Positions 31,011 to 39,772 of a stretch of DNA of 64,000 nt are shown here, piece by piece. This DNA is from Marinobacter zhanjiangensis (GTDB taxonomy: Bacteria; Pseudomonadota; Gammaproteobacteria; Pseudomonadales; Oleiphilaceae), in contig NZ_BMXV01000001.1 of assembly GCF_014651935.1 (NCBI RefSeq), positions 620,001 to 684,000 of the forward strand, read 5' to 3'. The notes under the pieces were generated by a model. It was given only the letters and a program-made list of their open reading frames with translations, did no database searches and was not told where the DNA came from. Each line of letters starts with the position of its first letter. Position 1 is the stretch's first letter. The position numbers and the translations under genes are program-made.

Positions 31011-34000
31011 ATGAAACCGCAGCAGTCAGAAACACAGACATTGACCGAAATCCGCCAGGCCGTCCGCGATTACTATCTTGCGGACGAGTACGAGACGATC
31101 CTGGAGCTGATCGCGGATGCCGGCCTGTCCTCGGAGGAGCGCAGCGCGATTTCCGCCCGGGCCGCCGACCTGGTGCGGGACGTCCGCTCCAATGCCCGCT
31201 CTACCATTATGGAAAAATTCCTGGCGGAGTACGGTCTGACCACCAAGGAGGGCGTGGCGCTGATGTGCCTGGCGGAAGCCCTGTTGCGGGTGCCGGATAA
31301 TATGACCATCCACGCTCTGATCGAGGACAAGATCACCTCCGGCAACTGGAGCGCCCATGTGGGCAAGGCGTCGTCATCCTTTATCAATTCCACCACCGTG
31401 GCGTTGCTGATGACCAGCAACCTGCTGAAGGATTCCGAGCGTCAGAGTGTGGGCGACACCCTGCGCAAAATGGTGAAGCGCATGGGCGAGCCGGTGGTTC
31501 GTACCGTTGCCGGCCAGGCCATGAAGGAGATGGGGCGCCAGTTCGTACTGGGGCGCGATATCGAGGAAGCCCAGCAGGAAGGCAAGGACTACGTGGCCCG
31601 TGGCTACACCTATTCCTATGACATGTTGGGCGAGGCGGCCAGAACCGATGCCGATGCCCTGCGCTATTACGAGGCCTACGAACACGCCATCGACCACCTG
31701 GCCAAGTCCTGCGATGGCGACGTGCGCAAGAACCCGGGTATTTCCGTCAAGCTGTCCGCCCTGCTGGCCCGTTACGAATACGGCCAGCGTGACCGGGTGA
31801 TGAAGGAGCTGATGCCCCGGGCCCTGAAGCTGGCGAAAAAGGCGGCTGCCGCCAATATGGGCTTCAATATCGATGCCGAGGAGCAGGACCGGCTGGACCT
31901 GTCCATGGACGTGATCGAAGCCATCCTCTCCGACCCGCAGCTGGCGGAGTGGGAAGGTTTCGGCGTGGTGGTGCAGGCCTTCGGCAAACGCTCCGCAAAA
32001 ACCCTGGACTGGCTCTATGCCCTGGCGGGAAAGCTCGACCGCCGCATCATGGTGCGGCTGGTGAAAGGCGCCTACTGGGATGCCGAGATCAAGCGGGCCC
32101 AGGTGATGGGCCTGAGCGACTTCCCGGTGTTCACCCGCAAGGCCTGCAGTGATGTGGCCTTTCTCTCCTGTGCTCGCAAGCTGGTCAACATGGCGGACCG
32201 TATCTACCCGCAGTTCGCCACCCACAACGCCCATTCCGTGTCCGCGGTGCTGGAAATGACCCGTACGGCCGGGCTGGAGAACTACGAGTTCCAGCGCCTG
32301 CACGGCATGGGGGAGTCACTGCATAACCAGGTGATGGAAGACAGCGGCGTGCCCTGCCGTATCTATGCCCCGGTGGGTAAGCACAGCGACCTGCTGGCCT
32401 ACCTGGTGCGTCGGCTGCTGGAGAATGGCGCCAACAGTTCCTTCGTTAACCAGATTGTCGACACCAGTATCACTCCGGAGGAAATTGCCCGGGATCCCAT
32501 CGAGACGGTGGAATCCCTGGGTCATAAAGTGTCCAGCCAGGTCATCGTCAAGCCGGCCAACCTGTTCGGCGACCAGCGCCGCAACTCCAAGGGCTGGGAT
32601 CTCACCGATCCGGTGACCATCGACGAGATCGAGCAAGGCCGCGGGCAATACCGGGAACACCGCTGGAAGGGCGGTCCACTGATTGTGGCGGATGTGATCG
32701 GCACTGAGGTGGAGGTGGTTCGCAACCCCGCCAACCCGGAGGACCTGGTGGGCTATGTGACCCAGGCTTCCGAGGACGACATTAATGCAGCCATCAGCGC
32801 CGCCGAGGCAGAATTCAGCCACTGGTCCGCAATGCCGGTTGCGGAACGGGCGGCCTGCGTACGCCGGGTCGGCGACCTGTATGAGGAACATGCCCACGAG
32901 CTGTTTGCCCTCACCACCCGGGAGGCGGGCAAGTCGTTGCCGGATGCTGTTGCCGAGATCCGCGAGGCGGTGGACTTCTCCCAGTTCTATGCCAATGAGG
33001 CGGAACGTTATGAGGGCAGTGGCGATGCCCGGGGCGTAATGTGCTGTATCTCGCCCTGGAACTTCCCGCTGGCCATCTTCACCGGGCAGATCCTGGCCAA
33101 CCTGGCGGCTGGCAATACCGTGGTGGCCAAGCCGGCGGAACAGACATCGTTGCTCGCCTGTCGTGCGGTGGAACTGATGCATGAGGCGGGTATCCCCAAA
33201 GCGGCGATCCAGCTGCTGCCGGGCACCGGTGCTACCGTGGGCGCGGGGCTGACGTCTGACTCACGGGTTTCCGGTGTCTGCTTTACCGGCTCCACGGCCA
33301 CGGCCCAGCGTATCAATCAGGCGATGACCGATAACATGGCTCCGGACGCGGCGCTGGTGGCGGAAACCGGCGGCCTCAATGCCATGATTGTGGACTCCAC
33401 CGCCCTGCCGGAACAGGTGGTGCGGGATGTGCTGGCGTCGTCCTTCCAGAGCGCCGGCCAGCGCTGTTCCGCCCTGCGCATGCTCTATGTACAGAAGGAC
33501 ATTGCCGATCACCTGCTGGAAATGCTCTTCGGTGCCATGGATGAGCTGGGCATCGGCGACCCCTGGCAGCTGTCCACCGATGTGGGGCCGGTGATCGACG
33601 AAGATGCCCGCAAGAATATCCAGGACCACTGCGACAAATTCGAGCAGCAGGGCCGGTTGTTGAAGAAGGTATCGTTGCCTGATGGCGGCCTGTTTGTAGC
33701 GCCGACGGTGCTCAAGGTCAGTGGCATCGAGGAAATGGAAGAGGAGGTCTTTGGCCCCGTGCTCCACGTGGCCACCTTCGAGGCCAAGGACATCGACAAG
33801 GTAGTGGATAACGTCAACGCCAAGGGTTACGGCCTGACGTTCGGTATCCACAGCCGGGTCGACCACCGGGTGGACCGGATTGCCGACCGCATCCATGTTG
33901 GTAACACCTACGTCAACCGCAATCAGATCGGCGCCATCGTCGGCTCGCAGCCCTTTGGGGGCGAGGGCCTGTCCGGCACCGGTCCCAAGGCCGGTGGCCC

Positions 34001-34640
34001 GCAATATGTGCGCCGGTTCCTGCAGGCTGACGTCAAGCAGCGCCCGGCAGATGCGGACGCAACCAAAGTGGATGCCAAGGCCCTCAAGACGCTGATCGGG
34101 GCCCTGGATAAAGTCAAGGTACCCGCCCCCGGCGACCGAATGGCACACCTGGTGCCGATCCTGGGTGAGGCTCCGCATCCCCTGGATGACGAAGCCGAGG
34201 AACTGCCGGGTCCCACCGGGGAACTGAACCGGCTGACCAACCACCCCCGTGGTCTGGTACTGTGCCTGGGCCCGGACCGGGAAACCGCCCTGGAGCAGGC
34301 GGCCACGGCGCTGTCCCAGGGGAACCGGGTCGTGGTGATTGCGCCGGGGGTAGAGGAAACCCTGAAAAAGGCCGCTGATGCGGGTCTGCCGGTGGTGGGT
34401 CGCGATGGCTTGCTGGATCCGGAGGCACTGGCCTCGGTGGATGGCTTCCAGGCGGTCGTGAGCTGCGCCGAAACGGAGCTGCTCAAGCAGTATCGTCAGG
34501 CCCTGGCCACCCGGGACGGCGCCCTGCTGCCGCTGATCAACGAGCACACCCTGGATCAGCGTTTCGTGATCGAGCGGCACCTGTGTATCGACACCACGGC
34601 TGCAGGGGGTAATGCGAGCCTTATTGCCTCATCCGAATAG
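31011..34640 (+). CDS. putA: bifunctional proline dehydrogenase / glutamate semialdehyde dehydrogenase
   Basis: PutA oxidises proline to glutamate in two steps, passing electrons to quinone through FAD and then reducing NAD. The chosen ATG (31011, MKPQQSET...) gives 1209 residues. The FAD-binding barrel includes YTYSYDMLGEAA, RLVKGAYWDAEIKRAQ and FATHNAHSV. The aldehyde dehydrogenase domain includes SPWNFPLAIFTGQ, FTGSTATAQRIN and the catalytic Cys in QSAGQRCSALR. About 100-120 extra residues follow the dehydrogenase, as in longer type B PutA. No ribbon-helix-helix DNA-binding domain is present at the N-terminus, so it is not self-regulating and relies on PutR. Confidence 0.95.
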   Translation: MKPQQSETQTLTEIRQAVRDYYLADEYETILELIADAGLSSEERSAISARAADLVRDVRSNARSTIMEKFLAEYGLTTKEGVALMCLAEALLRVPDNMTIHALIEDKITSGNWSAHVGKASSSFINSTTVALLMTSNLLKDSERQSVGDTLRKMVKRMGEPVVRTVAGQAMKEMGRQFVLGRDIEEAQQEGKDYVARGYTYSYDMLGEAARTDADALRYYEAYEHAIDHLAKSCDGDVRKNPGISVKLSALLARYEYGQRDRVMKELMPRALKLAKKAAAANMGFNIDAEEQDRLDLSMDVIEAILSDPQLAEWEGFGVVVQAFGKRSAKTLDWLYALAGKLDRRIMVRLVKGAYWDAEIKRAQVMGLSDFPVFTRKACSDVAFLSCARKLVNMADRIYPQFATHNAHSVSAVLEMTRTAGLENYEFQRLHGMGESLHNQVMEDSGVPCRIYAPVGKHSDLLAYLVRRLLENGANSSFVNQIVDTSITPEEIARDPIETVESLGHKVSSQVIVKPANLFGDQRRNSKGWDLTDPVTIDEIEQGRGQYREHRWKGGPLIVADVIGTEVEVVRNPANPEDLVGYVTQASEDDINAAISAAEAEFSHWSAMPVAERAACVRRVGDLYEEHAHELFALTTREAGKSLPDAVAEIREAVDFSQFYANEAERYEGSGDARGVMCCISPWNFPLAIFTGQILANLAAGNTVVAKPAEQTSLLACRAVELMHEAGIPKAAIQLLPGTGATVGAGLTSDSRVSGVCFTGSTATAQRINQAMTDNMAPDAALVAETGGLNAMIVDSTALPEQVVRDVLASSFQSAGQRCSALRMLYVQKDIADHLLEMLFGAMDELGIGDPWQLSTDVGPVIDEDARKNIQDHCDKFEQQGRLLKKVSLPDGGLFVAPTVLKVSGIEEMEEEVFGPVLHVATFEAKDIDKVVDNVNAKGYGLTFGIHSRVDHRVDRIADRIHVGNTYVNRNQIGAIVGSQPFGGEGLSGTGPKAGGPQYVRRFLQADVKQRPADADATKVDAKALKTLIGALDKVKVPAPGDRMAHLVPILGEAPHPLDDEAEELPGPTGELNRLTNHPRGLVLCLGPDRETALEQAATALSQGNRVVVIAPGVEETLKKAADAGLPVVGRDGLLDPEALASVDGFQAVVSCAETELLKQYRQALATRDGALLPLINEHTLDQRFVIERHLCIDTTAAGGNASLIASSE

Positions 34641-34645
34641 GCCGG

Positions 34646-34674
34646 ATTCCCCGTCCGGGATCTGTCCGGGGAAT
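34646..34674. terminator. hairpin after putA
   Basis: ATTCCCC at 34646-34652 pairs with GGGGAAT at 34668-34674 just after the putA stop. There is no T-run, so a Rho-independent role is uncertain. Confidence 0.4.
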
Positions 34675-34774
34675 GTCAGTAGCGGATCACCCGCCTGCTG
34701 GTGTTTCCCGGCCGTCCTGATTATGGTGGTGAACCAATCCTTGTCCCACCTGCGGGCGGAGTGTCGGTAATCCC

Positions 34775-35206
34775 ATGGCTTATCTCAGCCTGTTCTTCGC
34801 GGCGTTTGCTGCTGCCACCTTCTTTCCGTTCCAGTCGGAAGCCCTGCTGGTCGGCTTGCTGGCGATGGACGCCTATTCCATTGTCGGTCTGCTGGTGGTT
34901 GCCACGGTGGGCAATGTGCTGGGCTCGGTGGTGAACTGGTACCTGGGGCTGTATATCGAAACCTTCCGCTACAAGCGCTGGTTTCCGTTCAAGGCGGAGA
35001 GCCTGGAAAAGGCCCAGGTCCATTATCACCGGTGGGGTAAGTGGAGTCTGCTGATGAGCTGGGCACCGTTTATCGGCGACCCGCTGACCCTCATCGCCGG
35101 GATCATGCGGGAGCGCTTCTGGACCTTTGTGATGATCGTCACCATTGCCAAGGGCGGGCGTTACATCATCACCGCGCTGCTTACGTTTGGCTGGATCAAT
35201 ATGTAG
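34775..35206 (+). CDS. yqaA: YqaA-family (DedA/VTT-like) membrane protein
   Basis: This 143-residue membrane protein resembles E. coli YqaA, a small DedA-superfamily member. The N-terminal half has the FFPFQSEALLVGLLAMD segment and GNVLGSVVNWYLGLY, and the second half has SWAPFIGDPLTLIAGIMRERFWTFVM. This Gly/Asp-containing re-entrant pattern is shared with VTT-domain flippase-like proteins. The stop is directly adjacent to the stop of the convergent allophanate hydrolase. Substrate is unknown. Confidence 0.85.
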   Translation: MAYLSLFFAAFAAATFFPFQSEALLVGLLAMDAYSIVGLLVVATVGNVLGSVVNWYLGLYIETFRYKRWFPFKAESLEKAQVHYHRWGKWSLLMSWAPFIGDPLTLIAGIMRERFWTFVMIVTIAKGGRYIITALLTFGWINM

Positions 35207-37000
35207 TCACCTGGACGCGAGAAAGCCCCGCCAGCCGCCCAGGTGGGTGATCTCTTCCGCGCCTTCCAGGCCAATGGGTTCGCAGATAAAGCCGGGCACC
35301 CAGCGGCCGTCCGCCAGCTCCACCTTGCCGATGCCCAGAGGCGCCGGAATGCCGGCTACGAAACTGCCGAACTGGTCCGCCGGTACTCGCCAGATTTCCA
35401 CCGGCAGGCTGACGCCATCCTCGTCGCGGATCAAGCCGGGCCGCAGGGGCGGGCCGCCGGCGAGCAGATACATGCGGTAGCAGGCGGCGGTTTCCGTAGT
35501 TTCCGCCAGAACGGCGTTGCGGCTGGTGAGCTGGTGGTTCAGGGGCAACCCGGACAGGTGAGCCCCACAGACCAGCACATCGATGGTGCCTTCCGACCCC
35601 TCCATCGCCGGGCTGTGAAGCGGATCTTCCAGGGCGCCGACAGTGCTCGTGGCCAACGGATGCAGGCGACTGGCCAGGGCCAGCAGGGCCTCGTCCTGGA
35701 ACGCGGGCGCGAACAGGGTGCCGCCCAGGGGCAGGCCATTGTCGAGGAAGCCCGAGGGCACCGCCACAGCGCTGTAGTCCAGCAGGTTCATGAAGTTGGT
35801 GTAGGTGCCCAGGCGGCTGTTGCGGGCCACGGGCTCCTGTTCCAGCTGTTCGATGGTGTAGATGGTGGGTGTCGTCGGTGTAAGCATGACGTCCACCTGA
35901 TCCCAGATCTGGTCCGCCTGTTTCTTGAGGGCCTGCAGCCGGTAGCGGGCGCTGAAGGCATCGACGGCACTGCCTTTGGCGCCCTGGCTGATAATGCCCC
36001 GGGTAACCTCCAGCAGGGCGTCGGGCTGGTCCTGGATCAGCGGGCTGGTGGCCAGGTAGCGTTCCGCCACCCAGGGCCCTTCGTACAGCAGCTTCGCAGC
36101 GTCGAGGAACGGCTGGAAGTCCAGTGTCACCGCTTCGCCCCCAAGGGATTCCAGTTGCCGTACGGACTCGGCAAACAGGGCTTTGGCTCCCTCGTCACCG
36201 TCAAAATCCAGTTGGTTGGCCATGGGTACGCCACACCGGAACTTTTCTGGCAGAGGCTTGCGTCCTATGGGTGCCGGGCGCTGCCAAGGGTCGTCGGGAT
36301 CGGCTTTCGAGGCCGCCTCAAGAACGGTCTGCGCCTGATCCGCAGACCGGGCAAAAATGGAGACACAATCAAGGCTCTGGCACGCAGGTACTACTCCGCG
36401 AACACTCAGCCGCCCGAGGGTTGGTTTGAGCCCGATCAGGTTATTGAACGCCGCCGGCACCCGCCCGGAGCCCGCGGTATCGGTGCCCAGTGCAAAACTC
36501 ACCAGTCCCAGGGCCGTAGCAACGGCGGAACCGGAGGAAGAACCGCCGGAGATATAATCCGGATCAAAGCTGTTGCGGCAGGCGCCCCAGGGCTCCGGCG
36601 AGCGGGTACCCACCAGCCCGGTGGCAAACTGGTCCAGGTTGGTCTTGCCGATGGGGATGGCACCCGCCTCCACCAGGGCCTCCACCACGGTAGCATGCTG
36701 TTCCGGCTGATAGCGGAAGGCTTCGCAGGCAGCGGTGGTGGGCATACCGGCGATGTCGATATTGTCCTTGACCGCGAAGGGCACGCCATACAGGGGCATT
36801 TCGTCAGGACTTTTGTTCTGTAATCGCTCCAGGAAAGGAGTCAGTTCCTCTTCGGTCGCCAGGTGGATCCAGATATTGTGGTCCCGGAAGTCCCGGGCAC
36901 GCTCCAGCAGATGTGAGGTGACCATGGCCGGGGTGAGTTCACCACTTTGGTAAGCCTGGTGCAGCGACGGGATATCGAGATTGATGGTGGTGGTTTTCAC
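35207..37000 (-). CDS. atzF: allophanate hydrolase
   Basis: This 597-residue enzyme hydrolyses allophanate to two ammonia and two CO2, the last step of guanidine or urea assimilation by the carboxylase route. The amidase-signature domain holds the catalytic Lys in GVPFAVKDNID and the Ser pair in ISGGSSSGSAVATALGLVSFALGTDTAGSGRVPAAFNNLIGLKPT. The C-terminal domain of about 130 residues is the one typical of AtzF/DUR1-type hydrolases. The GTG at 37000 has GAGG 6 nt upstream and lies 7 nt after the ATPase stop; the longer upstream reading overlaps that gene and is rejected. It is the last gene of the guanidine operon. Confidence 0.94.
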   Translation of the reverse strand: MKTTTINLDIPSLHQAYQSGELTPAMVTSHLLERARDFRDHNIWIHLATEEELTPFLERLQNKSPDEMPLYGVPFAVKDNIDIAGMPTTAACEAFRYQPEQHATVVEALVEAGAIPIGKTNLDQFATGLVGTRSPEPWGACRNSFDPDYISGGSSSGSAVATALGLVSFALGTDTAGSGRVPAAFNNLIGLKPTLGRLSVRGVVPACQSLDCVSIFARSADQAQTVLEAASKADPDDPWQRPAPIGRKPLPEKFRCGVPMANQLDFDGDEGAKALFAESVRQLESLGGEAVTLDFQPFLDAAKLLYEGPWVAERYLATSPLIQDQPDALLEVTRGIISQGAKGSAVDAFSARYRLQALKKQADQIWDQVDVMLTPTTPTIYTIEQLEQEPVARNSRLGTYTNFMNLLDYSAVAVPSGFLDNGLPLGGTLFAPAFQDEALLALASRLHPLATSTVGALEDPLHSPAMEGSEGTIDVLVCGAHLSGLPLNHQLTSRNAVLAETTETAACYRMYLLAGGPPLRPGLIRDEDGVSLPVEIWRVPADQFGSFVAGIPAPLGIGKVELADGRWVPGFICEPIGLEGAEEITHLGGWRGFLASR

Positions 37001-37007
37001 GGTTGCC

Positions 37008-37793
37008 TCACGCTGACAGATTGCGTGCCGTTTTCGACACGGACGATTCAATGGAGTCGTAGAGCTGCCCGTTGGTCTCGCCGATGGGCAGGTCATAGGT
37101 AATGGTGGCGCCGTAGGCTTCCGGCTGCTGTGGGTCGTTGCGGACCTTGTCGAACACCAGCAGGCGGGTACCCAGGTAGAAACCTTCCTGCAGGTCATGG
37201 GTGACCATGAAAATGGTGGTGCCGGTTTCGCGCCAGAGCTTGAGGATCAGCTCGTGCATGTCGCCGCGGATGCCCGGATCCAGGGCGCCGAAGGGCTCGT
37301 CCAGCAGCAGTACCCGGGGCCGCATGATGAACGACTGGGCAATGGCGAGGCGCTGCTGCATGCCGCCGGAGAGTTCGTGGGGCCACTTGTCGGTGGCGTG
37401 GGCGAGGCCTACCGACTCGATCATGGCGTCGACTTTTTCCAGGGCTTGCCGACGGGCTTGACCGAACAGCTTGCCGAGAAACGGCTTCTGTTCCAGTTCC
37501 AGGCCCATCAGCACGTTCTGGCGCACGGTCAGGTGGGGGAATACAGAATACCGCTGGAACACGATGCCCCGGTTACGGTCCGGCTCGCCGGGGAATTCCT
37601 CGCCTTCCAGGGCCAGTTCCCCCCGGGTTGGGCCCTCCTGCCCCAGCAGCATCTTCAGGAAGGTGGACTTGCCGCAGCCGGAGGCGCCCACCAGGGTGCA
37701 GAACTCCCCCTGTTCCACTTCCAGGTTGAGGTTTTCCAGCACGATGGTGGAGCCGTACTCCTTCCACAGTCGGTTGACGGTGATAAAGCTCAT
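37008..37793 (-). CDS. NitT/TauT-type ABC transporter ATP-binding protein of guanidine operon
   Basis: This 261-residue ATPase has Walker A GASGCGKSTFLKMLLG, signature LSGGMQQRLAIAQSF and Walker B VLLLDEPFGALD. It belongs to the nitrate/taurine/sulfonate importer class. Its start overlaps the permease stop by one base. With the permease and binding protein it forms an importer embedded in the carboxylase operon. The operon context and the riboswitch make guanidine or a close derivative the likely cargo. Confidence 0.92.
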   Translation of the reverse strand: MSFITVNRLWKEYGSTIVLENLNLEVEQGEFCTLVGASGCGKSTFLKMLLGQEGPTRGELALEGEEFPGEPDRNRGIVFQRYSVFPHLTVRQNVLMGLELEQKPFLGKLFGQARRQALEKVDAMIESVGLAHATDKWPHELSGGMQQRLAIAQSFIMRPRVLLLDEPFGALDPGIRGDMHELILKLWRETGTTIFMVTHDLQEGFYLGTRLLVFDKVRNDPQQPEAYGATITYDLPIGETNGQLYDSIESSVSKTARNLSA

Positions 37794-38608
37794 CAGTGGC
37801 CTCCGGCGTTGTACCAGGGGAACAGGCGGCGGTTAGTCAGTCGCAGCAGCTGGTCGATGACAATGGCGAGCAGGGTAATCCAGATGACGTAGGGAATGAT
37901 GACGTCCATGGCCAGGTAGCGCCGCACCAGGAAGATGCGGTAGCCCAGGCCCTCTTCCGAGGCAATGGCTTCAGCGGCAATCAGGAAGAGCCAGGCGGGC
38001 CCCAGGCTCAGGCGTACCGCATCGATCAGCCGTGGCAGCACCTGGGGCAGGGCCATGCGGGTGATCACCTGCCAGGTATTGGCACCCAGGGTCTGGATCT
38101 TGATCAGCTGCTCCTGAGGCAACTCCCGCACCCGCTGGGCCACGTCCCGCATCATGATGGGGGCGGTGCCGATGACGATCAGCATCACCTTCGATAGCTC
38201 GCCCAGGCCAAACACGATGAACAGGATGGGCAGTATCGCCAGTGGCGGTATCATCGACAGGGTTGATACCAGCGGCGCCAGCCCGGCCCGCGCCAGCGGC
38301 AGGATGCCATTGAGCAAGCCCACCACCAGCGCCAGTGAGGCGGCAATGCCCATACCAATCCCCAGTCGCTGCAGACTGGCCTTGGTGTCCTGCCACATCA
38401 GGTAGTCACCGCTGCGCCGGTCTTCCTGGAACGCCATGCGGTTGACGGCGCTGGTCATCTGTTCCAGCCCCGGCAACAGCTTGTCGTTGGGGTTTTCTGC
38501 CAGGCGCTGCTGGGAAGCCGCGCCATAAATCAGAATAAGCACCAGGAACGGTGCCAGTCCCAGCAGCAAGGCAACGGCACCACCGGGATGACGATTGATC
38601 AGACGCAT
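37793..38608 (-). CDS. NitT/TauT-type ABC transporter permease of guanidine operon
   Basis: This 271-residue permease has about six helices and the BPD-type EAA loop in the form VMLIVIGTAPIMMRDVAQRVRELPQEQLIKIQTLGANTWQVITRMALPQVLP. The N-terminal helix is preceded by a short charged segment, and a periplasmic stretch of about 45 residues follows it. The gene lies between the binding-protein and ATPase genes of the same importer, 39 nt after the first. Confidence 0.92.
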   Translation of the reverse strand: MRLINRHPGGAVALLLGLAPFLVLILIYGAASQQRLAENPNDKLLPGLEQMTSAVNRMAFQEDRRSGDYLMWQDTKASLQRLGIGMGIAASLALVVGLLNGILPLARAGLAPLVSTLSMIPPLAILPILFIVFGLGELSKVMLIVIGTAPIMMRDVAQRVRELPQEQLIKIQTLGANTWQVITRMALPQVLPRLIDAVRLSLGPAWLFLIAAEAIASEEGLGYRIFLVRRYLAMDVIIPYVIWITLLAIVIDQLLRLTNRRLFPWYNAGGH

Positions 38609-38647
38609 GAAGCTCTCCCATCCAGTACCAGCGGGCGGTCGCCGGCG

Positions 38648-39727
38648 TTACAGCTCGCCGTCTGCCGCCATCTGCATGTAGGTATCGTTGAAGCGGAACG
38701 TGACATTGCCCTCGTTGCCCATGATCGAGCCATCCGGGAATTCGATACCGACGAAGTCCGGGCTCATGGCACCCTGGCCCAGCAGACCCTTGTCGAAGGA
38801 GAACTGGCGTACGCTGTCCATGGCTTCGCGGGCCTGGTCGCTGTTGATGAACTCGACCGCGCTTGCAGGTTCCCAGAACATGCGGGTGGCGGCCAGTTGG
38901 GCCTCGTAGCCTTCACGATCGGTGCCTGAGGCCTGTCCCAGGGCGGCCCGGGCTTCGCGACCTTCCTCGGTGTCGGACTGCAGGATGCCCATCACCTCAT
39001 ACCAGGCGCCGACCAGTGCCTTGCCCAACTCCGGGTTGGCTTCCAGTACCTCGGTCCTGACCAGAGCCAGGTCCTTGATATGGCCGGGCACCTGGCTGGA
39101 GTTGAACAGTTCCGTGGCGCCGGGGTAGTCCTTCACTTCGCCCAGCAGCGGGTTCCAGGTGACCACCGTGCGCACATCGTCAGTTTGGAAGGCGGATACC
39201 AGATCGGCGTCCGAGATGTTGACCACGTTGAGGTCCCGTTCTTCCAGACCGACGCTGTCCAGCGCCCGCACCAGAAGGTAGTGGGACACCGACAGCTCCA
39301 CCAGGTGCACGGTGGTGCCTTCCAGGTCTTCGATGGACTCGGCGTCCTTGGCCACCACGCCGTCGTTGCCGTCGGAATAGTCGCCGACGATCAGGGCCGT
39401 GGTATCAATGCCGGAGGCGGCGGGAATGGAAAGGGCGTCCATGCTGGTGGCCACCACCCCATCAAACTGGCCGGCGGTGTACTGGTTGATGGACTCGATG
39501 TAGTCGTTGACCTGCACGATATCCACCTCGATATCGTACTTGTCGGCCCATTTCTTCATGATGCCGCTGTCTTCGGCGTACTGCCACGGCATCCAGCCCA
39601 CGTAGATGGTCCAGGCCAGGGAGAAGGAATCCCGCTCCTGGGCGGTGGCGCCGAAGGACAGGCTGGCGGCCAGCAGGCCGGCACCGAATACGGCGCCCAT
39701 GCGTTTGCTCAGTTCACGTGTTTTCAT
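38648..39727 (-). CDS. periplasmic substrate-binding protein of guanidine-operon ABC transporter
   Basis: This 359-residue protein has a Sec signal peptide (RMGAVFGAGLLAASLSFGATAQE, cleavage near ATA-QE). The mature part is a NitT/TauT-type binding protein with FSLAWTIYVGWMPWQYAEDSGIMKKWADKY and QFDGVVATSMDALSIPAASGIDTTALIVGDYS. Two acidic stretches of the binding cleft would suit a cationic ligand, which is consistent with guanidinium, but this is inference. It lies 45 nt downstream of the carboxylase. Confidence 0.92.
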   Translation of the reverse strand: MKTRELSKRMGAVFGAGLLAASLSFGATAQERDSFSLAWTIYVGWMPWQYAEDSGIMKKWADKYDIEVDIVQVNDYIESINQYTAGQFDGVVATSMDALSIPAASGIDTTALIVGDYSDGNDGVVAKDAESIEDLEGTTVHLVELSVSHYLLVRALDSVGLEERDLNVVNISDADLVSAFQTDDVRTVVTWNPLLGEVKDYPGATELFNSSQVPGHIKDLALVRTEVLEANPELGKALVGAWYEVMGILQSDTEEGREARAALGQASGTDREGYEAQLAATRMFWEPASAVEFINSDQAREAMDSVRQFSFDKGLLGQGAMSPDFVGIEFPDGSIMGNEGNVTFRFNDTYMQMAADGEL

Positions 39728-39772
39728 GGTGTGCTCCCCGGGCTTTGCCCGTTATTGAACGTCTGTCAGGTT

